Source: Myxococcales bacterium (lineage in GTDB: Bacteria; Myxococcota_A; Polyangia; Palsa-1104). Taken from it: a stretch of 64,000 nucleotides of DNA. The translations under genes and the position numbers were made by a program. Below are positions 8,817 through 16,514 of this stretch, piece by piece. Under the pieces are notes generated by a model. The model was given only the letters and a program-made list of their open reading frames with translations, made no database searches and had not been told where the DNA came from. The stretch lies in assembly GCA_003170275.1 (NCBI GenBank), contig PNAM01000106.1:222052-286051 (forward strand), given 5' to 3'. The number at the start of each line of letters is the position of its first letter. The first letter of the stretch is position 1.

Positions 8817-9365
8817 TCATCGGCGGGACAGGTCCGGACTTGAGGCGGCGCTGACTGAGAGCCCCACCCTGCCGTCGCTGAGCACGCCGCGGTCGAACGC
8901 GGCCACGTCGAGCCGCGTGAGCTGGCCGCCGAGCGCGCGAAAGATGAAGCCGGAGCGGGCGGTGATGCGATAGCCGTTCAGATAGGAGAAGACGACGCCG
9001 CCGTGTCCTTCGTAGACGACCTCGACGGTGAGCGTGTGCACGCCGGGCGCGAGCACGCCGCGGAAGATCGCGCGCGCCGGCGGGCCGGCGAACACCTGGA
9101 CGCCGTCGACCTGGTAACTGCAATGCAGCGGGCGAAACTCCGAGAGCACCGGCGCGTCGCCCATGATGACCAGGGTCGCGTCACCGCGCGCGAGCTCGGC
9201 CGGCCGCGGCGACGCTTCGCGCGAGAGCGTCGAGAGCTTGCTCCTTTGTAGGTGCAGCCGCGTTTTCGTTTCGTTGAGGTCGCGCGCGAGGCTGGCGGCC
9301 TCGTCAGCGAAGTGACTGGGAGGGGGCGCATTGGCCAGCCAGGCGAACATGAGGATCGCTTGCAT
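8817..9365 (-). CDS. Putative exported/periplasmic protein of EPS locus, 182 aa
   Basis: Starts at ATG 9365 with a weak signal-like segment (QAILMFAWLANAPPP). A coiled-coil-like helix follows (SLARDLNETKTRLHLQRSKL), then a beta-rich domain (DATLVIMGDAPVLSEFRP, YQVDGVQVFAGPP, GVLAPGVHTLTVEVVYEG, YLNGYRITARSGFIFR) reminiscent of surface beta-sandwich or PEGA-like modules. Such proteins are common next to polysaccharide genes in myxobacteria, but I cannot name this family. It is the first gene of the minus-strand operon. The divergent sugar transferase starts 72-30 bases away depending on its true start, so 9366-9436 must hold promoters for both directions. Confidence 0.6.
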   Translation of the reverse strand: MQAILMFAWLANAPPPSHFADEAASLARDLNETKTRLHLQRSKLSTLSREASPRPAELARGDATLVIMGDAPVLSEFRPLHCSYQVDGVQVFAGPPARAIFRGVLAPGVHTLTVEVVYEGHGGVVFSYLNGYRITARSGFIFRALGGQLTRLDVAAFDRGVLSDGRVGLSVSAASSPDLSRR

Positions 9366-9436
9366 GACCGGGCATCGGCGGAACGAGCACGAGCTTGAGG
9401 GCTCAAGTTCGGATGAGCGGCGCCGATGGATTTCAC

Positions 9437-10633
9437 ATGAGCACGAATCGTCTCGCCACACAGCGCGTCGTGGACCCGGCGGCGCGAGAGCAGCCGCGGA
9501 GGTCGCTGTTGCGCTCGGATGCCGAGCGGCGGCGCAAGGCGGAGCGTCTGGTCGATGGCGCGATCTGGTTGGCAGCCTTCTGGCTGCTCGGGCGCGGGGT
9601 GGCGATCGTGCCGCTTGGGCTCGGGGTGGCCCTGTCGCTGGTGGTGAGGCGGAGTTTGGCAGCGCGCATCGGCGAGACGGTGGAGCGGGCGGTGGTGGTG
9701 ATCGGCACGGCGCGATCCAACCTGCATTGGGCGGGCGTGATCGGTATGGGTGCGGCGCGCGGGTTGAAGCTGTCGGGAAGGATCGATGTCAATCGACAGA
9801 GCGTGGTCGAGCTGCGGCGGTTGCTGCACGAACGTTCGGTCGGCTGCGTAATCCTGTGTACCGACGGCGCGCCGTCGACCAAGGTGGCGGCGATGCTGCG
9901 CTGCTGCGAGATCGAGGGCATCGAGGTGTGGCTGCTGCCGTCGCTGCCGGCGGCAGCGATTGGCCGGGTGGAGCTGGAGTCGCTGAACGGTCAGCCGATG
10001 GTGGCCTACCGCTCGACGCCGGCACCGTCGTGGCGTCTGGCGGCCAAACGCGCGATCGACCTGGGCGGCGCTGCTCTCGGGCTGGCAGTGCTCGGTCCAT
10101 TCGTTCTCTTGCCGACGGCCATAGCCATCCGGCTGACCTCGCGAGGTCCGATCTTCTTTCGCCAGATGCGCTGCGGGCGGCACGGGCGGCCGTTCGCGAT
10201 GTACAAGTTCCGTTCCATGATCGTCGACGCGGAGGCCCAGCGGGCGCAACTGCAAGCGGCCAATGAGACCGACGGGCCGGTGTTCAAGATGAAGCACGAT
10301 CCGCGCGTCACGGCCATCGGCCGCGTGCTGCGCAAGCTGAGCATCGATGAGCTGCCGCAGTTGTTCAACGTCATGCGCGGCGAGATGAGCTTGGTGGGCC
10401 CGCGCCCGGCGATTCCGGCCGAGGTGGCGAAATACGAGCCGTGGCAGCGACGGCGGCTGAGCGTCACGCCGGGACTCACGTGCATTTGGCAGGTCAGCGG
10501 GCGCAACCGCATCGGCTTCGATAGGTGGATGGAACTCGACCTGCAATATATCGACAGCTGGTCGATCAGCGGCGATCTCCAGCTGATTCTCAAGACCATT
10601 CCGGTCGCCGCGGTCGGCTACGGCGCTTCTTGA
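9437..10633 (+). CDS. Priming glycosyltransferase: polyprenyl-phosphate sugar-1-P transferase (WcaJ/EpsZ type), 398 aa
   Basis: Would attach the first sugar phosphate to undecaprenyl phosphate and so initiate repeat-unit synthesis. The C-terminal roughly 200 residues hold the bacterial sugar transferase domain: a hydrophobic segment (AKRAIDLGGAALGLAVLGP), SRGPIFFRQMRCGRHGRPF, MYKFRSMIVDAE, LRKLSIDELPQLFNVMRGEMSLVGPRPAIP and QVSGRNRIGFDRWMELD. The N-terminal half has two hydrophobic stretches and a CoA-binding-like region (ERAVVVIGTARSN), as in large PHPT proteins, though with fewer membrane helices than WcaJ. Start is uncertain: ATG 9437, ATG 9413 or TTG 9395 are all in frame and none has a strong ribosome-binding site. 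It is transcribed away from the rest of the locus. Confidence 0.9.
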   Translation: MSTNRLATQRVVDPAAREQPRRSLLRSDAERRRKAERLVDGAIWLAAFWLLGRGVAIVPLGLGVALSLVVRRSLAARIGETVERAVVVIGTARSNLHWAGVIGMGAARGLKLSGRIDVNRQSVVELRRLLHERSVGCVILCTDGAPSTKVAAMLRCCEIEGIEVWLLPSLPAAAIGRVELESLNGQPMVAYRSTPAPSWRLAAKRAIDLGGAALGLAVLGPFVLLPTAIAIRLTSRGPIFFRQMRCGRHGRPFAMYKFRSMIVDAEAQRAQLQAANETDGPVFKMKHDPRVTAIGRVLRKLSIDELPQLFNVMRGEMSLVGPRPAIPAEVAKYEPWQRRRLSVTPGLTCIWQVSGRNRIGFDRWMELDLQYIDSWSISGDLQLILKTIPVAAVGYGAS

Positions 10634-10659
10634 TTTAGGACTCACGCATCAAACGCGCC

Positions 10660-10810
10660 GAGAGCAGCAAGCGAGAGTTGACAGGCCCGGCCACGGCGGA
10701 CCTTCTCGCCACGCGTCAACCGCCAGCGGTCATCCTGCTTGATCTGATGATGCCTGTCATGGACGGCTTGGAGTTCTTGGAAGCTGTCGCAAGGAGCCCG
10801 AAGTTTGCAC
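10660..10810 (+). pseudogene. Response-regulator receiver fragment
   Basis: The plus frame reads LLATRQPPAVILLDLMMPVM then DGLEFLEAVARSPKF, an unmistakable receiver-domain core with the phospho-acceptor Asp and the following MMP turn. Both the beta1 acidic pair and the alpha4-beta5 region are missing. Homology stops abruptly near 10810 and the frame closes at about 10852. It is a relic, not a functional gene. Confidence 0.65.
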
Positions 10811-10814
10811 TCTT

Positions 10815-11003
10815 CAGAAGCTCGCGCGACCCACGGTTCTGGGCCGCCATTTGATCGATCGGGATCGCGCGCATGACCGGCCCGAACTCGCTGTGGTCAT
10901 GGACCGCGCGCAGCGTTTCGGCGATGATCTCGTCATAGTGCGCGTCGTAGGTGTTCCAGAAGTCCTGCAGGCCCGCCTGCGTACCGACCGCTTGACCGCT
11001 CAT
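10815..11003 (-). pseudogene. Truncated RsbR/protoglobin-type N-terminal sensor fragment
   Basis: From ATG 11003 the minus strand reads LQDFWNTYDAHYDEIIAETL and FGPVMRAIPIDQMAAQNRGSRELL. This pattern opens many myxobacterial PAS/STAS or kinase proteins (RsbR N-terminal-like). Resemblance ends near LLKSA, exactly where the opposite-strand receiver fragment ends, and the remaining codons are unrelated. Start region intact but gene cut short. It could still make a short peptide. Confidence 0.5.
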
Positions 11004-11141
11004 GCAGGATTCTTCTCCGGAGATCCGATCCGATCTCGGGTGCGTGCGGCATTGTCGTCCGGTGACCGACCCCTTGCGAGACGGAACATCCGTTCTGCGA
11101 CAAATTGACGCATGGGGAGTCGACCCTGGCCTCGCGCGACA

Positions 11142-11690
11142 TCATGTTGGCGCGCCGCCCAGGAGTGCGTGCACACGCACCCAGCAAGCTCCGGCGTCCA
11201 TGAACTGGAACTCCTGGTGGGCGAATAGTACGATGTCGCCTGCAGTGACCACGTAGGCTGGTCCCTTCGGAACGAGTCGCTTCTCGCCAATCCAAGTACC
11301 GGCGAGGGAGCCGGCGTCGGCGAGTTCGACACGATCTTCGACCAGCTTGAAGTACGCGTGAAACTTGGAGACCGAAGTGTCGTCGAGGACGATATCGTTG
11401 TTGCGCGTTCGGCCGACTGTGATCATCGAAGGGAAGTTCTCCTGCACCTTGCGCACTGGGAGTACCAGGGGGCTGCTCGCCTTCGCCTCGACGGGGTCTC
11501 GCACCTCGGTGTCGTCAGTTCCCCAGTCGCCGGGATCAGTGGCGGTCGCCGAGAAGGCGTCGACGTCCCGAGGCCCATCGGGTCGCGCCACTATCGCGTC
11601 GCCGAGAAGAAAGAAGAATGGACACCGCCGAATGAATTCGGCTTCGGTGCTCTTGAGCGCCAGTTCTATGAATTCAGCGGCTCGGGCCAT
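11142..11690 (-). CDS. FHA-domain protein, 182 aa (paralogue of the next gene)
   Basis: The C-terminal forkhead-associated domain would bind a phosphothreonine peptide. ITVGRTRNNDIVLDDTSVSKFHAYFKL carries the GR, S and H positions, followed by LADAGSLAGTWIGEKRL. In the last motif the usual SSNGT is SLAGT. The first about 70 residues (FIELALKSTEAEFIRRCPFFFLLGDAIV) form a conserved N-terminal module shared with the upstream gene (FGLALSTTRDEFVSRHPLLFLFG). ATG 11690 lies 32 bases downstream of the paralogue's stop. It is last in an operon with a degenerate receiver and a PAS-PilZ protein. Its phosphopeptide partner, presumably a Ser/Thr kinase substrate, is not in the window. Confidence 0.85.
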   Translation of the reverse strand: MARAAEFIELALKSTEAEFIRRCPFFFLLGDAIVARPDGPRDVDAFSATATDPGDWGTDDTEVRDPVEAKASSPLVLPVRKVQENFPSMITVGRTRNNDIVLDDTSVSKFHAYFKLVEDRVELADAGSLAGTWIGEKRLVPKGPAYVVTAGDIVLFAHQEFQFMDAGACWVRVHALLGGAPT

Positions 11691-11722
11691 CTATTGCCTC
11701 CATGGTGGGTCCGTCATGCGCT

Positions 11723-12244
11723 CTACGTGACGCCATGGACTCGATCCCAACACATCGCCGCCGTGCAAAGCGTGAAGGCGAGTTGCGCGAATCGGATCGC
11801 ATCGCCGGGAACAACGCTAACTGAATGCTGGCCGATCCCGCGCTCGTTGACGAACGTGCCGTTTGAAGACCCGGCATCAGCCAGCTCGACCCGGTCAGGA
11901 TGGATCCTGAAGTGGGCGTGGAGTTTCGAGATCAGCGGATCGCACAGGACGATGTCATTGAGATCGATCCTGCCGACCGAGATGAGGCCCGTGTGCTTCT
12001 GACGCGTCTTCCGGACCGCCAGGATGAGCGGTTCCTCCTCGAGGTCCGAGATCGGTTCGGCGCCGCCGGGAATCCTGAGGGGCGCGGTGTGATCGCTCAT
12101 CACGTGCATCACGCGCGTCGTCGACACGTCGCCGAACTCCGTCAACCGGGCAATTCCGAACAAGAATAGGAGCGGGTGGCGCGACACGAACTCGTCGCGC
12201 GTCGTCGACAGAGCCAGCCCGAAGTAGCCGGGGTCAACCTTCAT
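11723..12244 (-). CDS. FHA-domain protein, 173 aa
   Basis: The FHA domain is at about residues 78-165: ISVGRIDLNDIVLCDPLISKLHAHFRI, then VELADAGSSNGTFVNERGI, with all core residues (G-R, S, H, SNGT) present, so phosphothreonine binding is likely. The N-terminal module is shared with the downstream paralogue, suggesting tandem duplication. ATG 12244 overlaps the stop of the receiver gene by 11 bases (translational coupling). The cytoplasm is the likely location as no signal or membrane segment is seen. Confidence 0.88.
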   Translation of the reverse strand: MKVDPGYFGLALSTTRDEFVSRHPLLFLFGIARLTEFGDVSTTRVMHVMSDHTAPLRIPGGAEPISDLEEEPLILAVRKTRQKHTGLISVGRIDLNDIVLCDPLISKLHAHFRIHPDRVELADAGSSNGTFVNERGIGQHSVSVVPGDAIRFAQLAFTLCTAAMCWDRVHGVT

Positions 12245-12608
12245 GAGTGCCCTCGACGGCGTCGAGCAGCGCGCCAGCGTCCTGGTACGAGGCCAGGACG
12301 GCGTGCGCCAGTCCCGTCGAAACGAGAGCCCGAAATTCGGACAGGTCGCCGCTACCGGCCACGAGAACGCGACGCACTCTTGGGAAAAAGCTGCTCACGA
12401 TTTGCAGCAACTCCTCTCCGGTCAGCGACCCCAGATCGTAGTCCGAAAGGAGCACGTCAGGCGGATTGCGCTTCACTTCCGCCGTCGCTGCAGGCACGGA
12501 CTCGGCCATGCGCACGTCATGATAGCCTTCGATGAGCCGGGCCATGTGGCGCGCTCTGGTCGGATCGCCTGAGACGATCAGGACGACGAGTCGTCGGGGC
12601 GACGGCAT
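12234..12608 (-). CDS. Stand-alone receiver-like protein with degenerate active site, 124 aa
   Basis: CheY-like fold: LVVLIVSGDPTRARHMARLI (beta1), PDVLLSDYDLGSLTGEEL (phospho-acceptor Asp) and VRRVLVAGSGD (beta4). The beta1 acidic pair is reduced to a single Asp in SGD, and the conserved beta5 Lys-Pro is replaced around AVLASYQDAG. Canonical phosphorylation is therefore doubtful, and it may act as a constitutive or protein-binding pseudo-receiver. It sits 38 bases downstream of the PAS-PilZ gene and overlaps the first FHA gene. ATG at 12608. Confidence 0.8.
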   Translation of the reverse strand: MPSPRRLVVLIVSGDPTRARHMARLIEGYHDVRMAESVPAATAEVKRNPPDVLLSDYDLGSLTGEELLQIVSSFFPRVRRVLVAGSGDLSEFRALVSTGLAHAVLASYQDAGALLDAVEGTHEG

Positions 12609-12646
12609 CAGGTGGTGTCAAAACTCCACCACCAACGGCACATCTG

Positions 12647-14032
12647 TCAAGCGGATCGCTTCTCTCCTTCGCGGGCCGCCAGGGCAGGAGGCGCGATCGA
12701 CCGGAACATTACGCCAGCGCCTCCAGGCCGGCCGACGGCAGGCCTGCGCGTCCAGACCACGACACCCGTCGCGCGCACCGCGACTCCATCGGAGGGCAGC
12801 GCCCACTCGAACTCGATCACGGTACCCTTCGGGATGTGTGTATCCGTCTGGATGCATAGACCGTTGGCGCTCAGGTTCTCGACGGTCGCCTTGTGCCTCC
12901 GACGCGCGATCCGGCAGTCGGCGGAAAATAGGACCGGGATGCGCGGAAACGAGCGGCGTTCATTCGCCTCTTGATCAGGCTGGCCGCGCCAGAAGGCGAG
13001 CACGCGAAGGTCCCCACGTTGAATCTGGTCTGTCACGTCGACCAGGATTTCGATCACCTTGTCGACCTTGCCGTCGACGAGGATCGGCCCGGCCGTACGA
13101 TGGACGAACACGTGCTGTCCGAGCTTGTTGGTCATCCACGAGACCTGTTGCTCGACCTTTGCCGTCATGAACGATCGGGTCACCGGGCAGCCCGTCGGAC
13201 CGGGGTTTCCGAACACTGCAGTAGCGTCCCGGCCGAGCATCTCGGCCGCGGTCACGTGGCACACGCTTGCGACCAGCGGGTTCGCCGCCGAGATCCGTCC
13301 GCTCGACTCGAAGAGGATGCAGGCGGCGGGGATGCCGTCGAAGATGACCTGGAGCGCGCGGCGCTGTTCATCGAGAGAGCGCACCAGCTGGCGCTGGCCG
13401 GTGACGTCCCGGGCGATCGCCTGGGCACCGAGTATCTCGGCATTCGGCCCCGAGATCCGCGTCGCATCGAGCTGGAGCAATCGCTCGACTCCGTTTGGCG
13501 CGCGCACGACCAGCTCGAGCCCGCTGGCGCTGCCGTCACGGGCCACTGCCGCTATTGCGGCGAGCAGCGCAGGGGTCGATTCAGGCGCGATCACGTCCAC
13601 CAAGGCATGCCCGACCAGCTCGGCGGCAGTCCGCCCGGTCATCTCGCAGAAGCGCTGGTTCACGTCTTGGACGACGCCGCCTCGATCGATTGTGAATACG
13701 GCATCGGTGACTCGGTCGAGCACCGCCCTCAACCGATGCTCGCGAGCGAGGAGGCCGGCGACCTCCTCGGCGGGAAAACCGCGCGCCACCTGAAACACGA
13801 AGCCCGGCTCCACGGCGAGAATCGACGCCAGCTCGTCGAGGTCAGGCAGTCGGGGGATCTGCCGTCGGCCATGCTTCAGGGCGACGAAGCTCTTCCATTC
13901 CATCGACCAGCGGCGCGCGATCTCGCGGTCCGACGGCTCATCCCCGAGGCGCAGGCGGATGAACCGATAGAGGTTCTTGCATCGATTCCCGCGACCAGGC
14001 CCACCACCAGTCTTCCGACGAGAACGAGGCAC
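12647..14032 (-). CDS. HTH-like / PAS / PAS / PilZ multidomain c-di-GMP receptor, 461 aa
   Basis: Domains in order: an N-terminal helical region (residues about 20-85, FIRLRLGDEPSDREIARRW ... LPDLDELASILAVEPGFVF) resembling an XRE-type HTH; PAS 1 (about 97-215, LDRVTDAVFTIDRGGVVQDV); PAS 2 (about 220-340, IFDGIPAACILFESSGRIS); and a C-terminal PilZ domain (about 355-450). The PilZ c-di-GMP motifs are intact: RRSFPR (RxxxR) and NLSANG (NxSxxG). No kinase domain follows, so sensing and c-di-GMP binding probably feed a DNA- or protein-binding output. The GTG start at 14032 is the only one near the HTH. It leads an operon with the receiver and two FHA genes. Confidence 0.85.
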   Translation of the reverse strand: MPRSRRKTGGGPGRGNRCKNLYRFIRLRLGDEPSDREIARRWSMEWKSFVALKHGRRQIPRLPDLDELASILAVEPGFVFQVARGFPAEEVAGLLAREHRLRAVLDRVTDAVFTIDRGGVVQDVNQRFCEMTGRTAAELVGHALVDVIAPESTPALLAAIAAVARDGSASGLELVVRAPNGVERLLQLDATRISGPNAEILGAQAIARDVTGQRQLVRSLDEQRRALQVIFDGIPAACILFESSGRISAANPLVASVCHVTAAEMLGRDATAVFGNPGPTGCPVTRSFMTAKVEQQVSWMTNKLGQHVFVHRTAGPILVDGKVDKVIEILVDVTDQIQRGDLRVLAFWRGQPDQEANERRSFPRIPVLFSADCRIARRRHKATVENLSANGLCIQTDTHIPKGTVIEFEWALPSDGVAVRATGVVVWTRRPAVGRPGGAGVMFRSIAPPALAAREGEKRSA

Positions 14033-14210
14033 CTCGTAATCGTACGCTCAACCGGGAAACGCGCGCAAGATGGTGCGGCTTGTCTCCATAGGTTGCGGCG
14101 CGCCGCTTTCGAGGTCGTCGCCCTGGAAGGGAGAGGTGAAGGTATGAAGTTTGACTACCTGATCAGGAGTAGCGCTATTCTCGTCGCGCGATTTGTTGGA
14201 CAATGAGCTC
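14033..14210. promoter_or_regulatory. Divergent intergenic region
   Basis: About 178 bases separate the PAS-PilZ gene (minus) from the Sel1-repeat gene (plus). It must hold promoters for both, but I could not pick confident -35/-10 pairs. Confidence 0.3.
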
Positions 14211-14678
14211 GTGCCGCGAGCGTGGGGGATTGTGGCGGTGCTCGCGCTGAGCGCCCTTTTGCCGGGCATCGTGCGCGCGGACGAGCAGCTGACGCGCGCC
14301 TGCGAAGCCGGCCACGCCCGCAGCTGCTTCCGGCTGGCGGTGCAGGCCCTGCACGCGGGCGACGAGGCGCAGGCCGCCGCACGTTACCACCAAGCGTGCT
14401 ACGCGGGCCACGCGCGCAGCTGTTACAACCTGGCGACCTTCTACGCGCGCGGACGTGCCGTGCCGCGCGATCCGGAACGCGCCGCCGAGCTCTACAGGCA
14501 CGCCTGCGATGGCGGCCATAAGCGCGCCTGCCAGCAAGTTGGCAGCGCACCCGCCGCGCGCGAGCCGAGCGAAGAATCGCCCGCGATTCGCCGCCTCAAG
14601 CGCGCCTGCAATGCGCCCGACGAGCGCGCCTGCGATCGGCTGGGCAAGCTGGTCGCACGCAGCAAGCCCCGTCGCTGA
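14211..14678 (+). CDS. Exported Sel1-like repeat protein, 155 aa
   Basis: Start taken at GTG 14211, giving a clean signal peptide (PRAWGIVAVLALSALLPGIVRADEQ). A TTG at 14193 would add six residues. The mature protein contains Sel1/TPR-like repeats with paired Cys residues: ACEAGHARSCFRLAVQALHAG, ACYAGHARSCYNLATFYARG, ACDGGHKRACQQVG and ACNAPDERACDRLG. The spacing of Cys and Gly matches HcpA/Sel1-type periplasmic repeats. The function is probably protein binding in the envelope. Similar proteins are common near signalling genes in myxobacteria. Confidence 0.8.
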   Translation: MPRAWGIVAVLALSALLPGIVRADEQLTRACEAGHARSCFRLAVQALHAGDEAQAAARYHQACYAGHARSCYNLATFYARGRAVPRDPERAAELYRHACDGGHKRACQQVGSAPAAREPSEESPAIRRLKRACNAPDERACDRLGKLVARSKPRR

Positions 14679-14751
14679 CCTCGGCGTGGTTCCGAAGGCG
14701 CAGAATCAGGAGAGGATCCGGTGGCTGTCGTTTAACGCGATGGGAGGAATA

Positions 14752-15291
14752 ATGAGCGGAACACCTGATGATCTTGCCGAGTTCACCACGCTCAGTTCAA
14801 AGGTCGCGGCGGGATCTGCCGATGATGCGGAAAAGGCTCGCTGGCGTGAGCTGCGAAGTAGACTGACGGACCGCTCTGCGACTGATCCCGGCCCTCCACC
14901 ACAAGAACGCAGAGATGTGAGAGTCACTGCAAAGCTTCGGCTTGGCTATGCGCCAGTTTCCGAAATGGCTGTGAGCTTTGCTGACAATATCGGGGAGGGA
15001 GGGCTTCAGTTCACGATGCAGCGGCACGTCGCCGTCGGAGAGCTCGTTCTGTTGCACGTCGTTCTCGGGGCAACGCCCCTGATTTTGTTGTCTCGAGTGG
15101 TGTGGTCAACCCGGGAAGGAGGACACTTCAAGGTGGGAGTCGAGTTCCTAGCGACTGGACTTCACGAACGTGAACAGATCGACGCATATGTTGCTCTTGC
15201 GAGGCAAGCTGACCTACCAATGGCGGCGGGTGCCGGAACAGTGCTCCCGAGTAGTGACTTGAAGGAAGATGATAAGACGCCAACCTCGTAG
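14752..15291 (+). CDS. PilZ-domain protein, 179 aa
   Basis: Start at ATG 14752 directly after a strong ribosome-binding site (GGGAGGAATA). The N-terminal about 45 residues are charged and helical (DDLAEFTTLSSKVAAGSADD, EKARWRELRSRLTD). The PilZ domain follows: ERRDVRVTAKLRLGY supplies RxxxR, while the second motif reads NIGEGGLQF, with Gly in place of the usual Ser. RVVWSTREGGHFKVGVEFLATGL is the typical C-terminal strand. This resembles the Myxococcus paralogous PilZ group. The Ser-to-Gly change may weaken c-di-GMP binding (inference). Confidence 0.82.
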   Translation: MSGTPDDLAEFTTLSSKVAAGSADDAEKARWRELRSRLTDRSATDPGPPPQERRDVRVTAKLRLGYAPVSEMAVSFADNIGEGGLQFTMQRHVAVGELVLLHVVLGATPLILLSRVVWSTREGGHFKVGVEFLATGLHEREQIDAYVALARQADLPMAAGAGTVLPSSDLKEDDKTPTS

Positions 15292-15372
15292 TCCGTAGGC
15301 GCCCGGCGCGGCGAAGATAGCGGGGCTTGTCGCTTCGACCTCATTGGTGGTAAACTGACACCAGTTGATTCG

Positions 15373-15630
15373 ATGACGCACGACGACCACCTGCCTTGGG
15401 AACGGCTTGAGGTGCAAGCACGCAGGACCGCCGCCGCGCGGCTCGTCGCGGGTCAGGGCATCGATCCCGGGGGAATTGCCCGCGAGGTGCTGCGAGACAA
15501 CATGTTCGCGGTTTCCACGGAACAGATTGCGCGTCTCGAAAGCTACATCCGGCGCGAGCTTCCTGCCATCGAGGTCAGAGTCGCAGAGCTGCATCATGGG
15601 CGCGCCAAGAGCAGGCGGCGACGCCTGTAG
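15373..15630 (+). CDS. Small hypothetical protein, 85 aa
   Basis: An ATG-started frame with codon usage typical of the region (GC-rich third positions). The product is helical: LPWERLEVQARRTAAARLVA, IAREVLRDNMFAVSTEQIAR, LESYIRRELPAIEVRVAEL and a basic tail KSRRRRL. No recognised domain. It lies between a PilZ gene and another small gene and is followed by a strong hairpin. The basic C-terminus could bind nucleic acid, but that is only a suggestion. Confidence 0.5.
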   Translation: MTHDDHLPWERLEVQARRTAAARLVAGQGIDPGGIAREVLRDNMFAVSTEQIARLESYIRRELPAIEVRVAELHHGRAKSRRRRL

Positions 15631-15650
15631 AAGGCGGCTTATTGGTTTGG

Positions 15651-15714
15651 CCCCGAGCCGGGCGTCGGTCGCTGTCCCCCCTGCAGCCTCCGCCCGGCTC
15701 AGGGGTCGTCTTTT
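15651..15714 (+). terminator. Long-stem hairpin, probable terminator
   Basis: CCCCGAGCCGGGCG at 15651-15664 pairs with CGCCCGGCTC-A-GGGG at 15691-15705, a 14-bp stem with one bulged A. The 26-base loop is unusually long. TCGTCTTTT follows at 15706-15714. It could terminate the 15373 gene or act as a leader structure for the 15728 gene 14 bases on. Confidence 0.5.
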
Positions 15715-15727
15715 GTGGAGGGGGCTG

Positions 15728-15979
15728 ATGATGGAGACTTCGGGGAGGCGTACGCTCGAACGACTGCGTGAAATCAAGGCCGGGCAGATTCGGACTCGCG
15801 TTGCGGAGTTCAGCGACTCGGAAGTTCTCGGCCTCTTGGCGGGCGGAACAGTCGTGAGTATCCGCTGGCTGATCCTTGCAGGCAATGAGGTTCGTCGCGA
15901 GCTGAAGGGCTTTGCGCGGGCGGTGGTCACGTACCGTGAGGCGCGCCGTCGGCGTCCTCCAGCGGGCGGCAACTCGTGA
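15728..15979 (+). CDS. Small hypothetical protein, 83 aa
   Basis: Start at the tandem ATGATG (15728/15731) just after GGAGGGGG. The product has an N-terminal basic helix (SGRRTLERLREIKAGQIRTR), a middle acidic-hydrophobic part (FSDSEVLGLLAGGTVVSIRWLILAGNEVRRELKGF) and a basic Pro-rich tail (EARRRRPPAGG). No known domain is visible. The longer frame upstream to 15407 is out of frame with the neighbouring small gene and looks like shadow. Confidence 0.45.
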   Translation: MMETSGRRTLERLREIKAGQIRTRVAEFSDSEVLGLLAGGTVVSIRWLILAGNEVRRELKGFARAVVTYREARRRRPPAGGNS

Positions 15980-16016
15980 ATCCTGGGTGGCCAACGTGAC
16001 CAACGGAGGCACGGAC

Positions 16017-16187
16017 ATGGCTATTCGTCCGCCTTACGACCGCAATTCCTGCGAGCGGCGCCGGCTGGGTCGACTCAGTGTGCCCAAGGTGCAGCCGGCC
16101 GATCCAGAGGAGACGAAGCGCTGGCACGGCAAGGCTCCCAGCCGGGTATCGGGCACGCGATGGAGACCCGACGAAAAGCACTGGTAG
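16017..16187 (+). CDS. Small basic hypothetical protein, 56 aa
   Basis: ATG 16017 follows ACGGAGGCACGGAC, an acceptable ribosome-binding site. The peptide is rich in Arg, Lys and Pro (SCERRRLGRLSVPKVQPADP, KRWHGKAPSRVSGTRWRPD). It is too short to recognise. Its spacing to the zinc-ribbon gene downstream (28 bases) suggests a shared transcript. Confidence 0.35.
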   Translation: MAIRPPYDRNSCERRRLGRLSVPKVQPADPEETKRWHGKAPSRVSGTRWRPDEKHW

Positions 16188-16214
16188 CATTTCTTGTTCG
16201 GCACTGCGGGGAGA

Positions 16215-16370
16215 ATGATGTTCACTGGCCCGATCTGTCCTCGTTGCAACAGCGGCGACGACGTCCAGCGAGTGCACAGGCGGTGGTTTGAGCGCATCCT
16301 CTCCTTGTTTTTCCGGCGCTATCCGTATCGCTGCGACACCTGTTCGCATCGGTTCCTTCTTAGCCACTGA
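16215..16370 (+). CDS. Small zinc-ribbon protein, 51 aa
   Basis: ATG ATG at 16215 follows GGGGAGA. The product has paired CxxC knuckles, ICPRCNSGDDVQRVHRRWFE near the start and YRCDTCSHRFL near the end. This layout is shared by a widespread family of about 50-residue bacterial zinc ribbons whose centre reads like FERxLSLFxxRYPYRC. Metal binding is very likely. The molecular role of the family is unknown to me. Confidence 0.7.
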   Translation: MMFTGPICPRCNSGDDVQRVHRRWFERILSLFFRRYPYRCDTCSHRFLLSH

Positions 16371-16514
16371 AGACCCCACTGTCACGGGATGAACGGAACT
16401 ACGCTCTTGCGGCTCGACGGAGGAGTGGTGTAAAATGTTCCCCAGTGGCCGGTGCCGTCGTCGCTGTGAACCGCCTGCATCGCGGCGGACTTTCTGGCGG
16501 CAGAGGGTGGGGCA

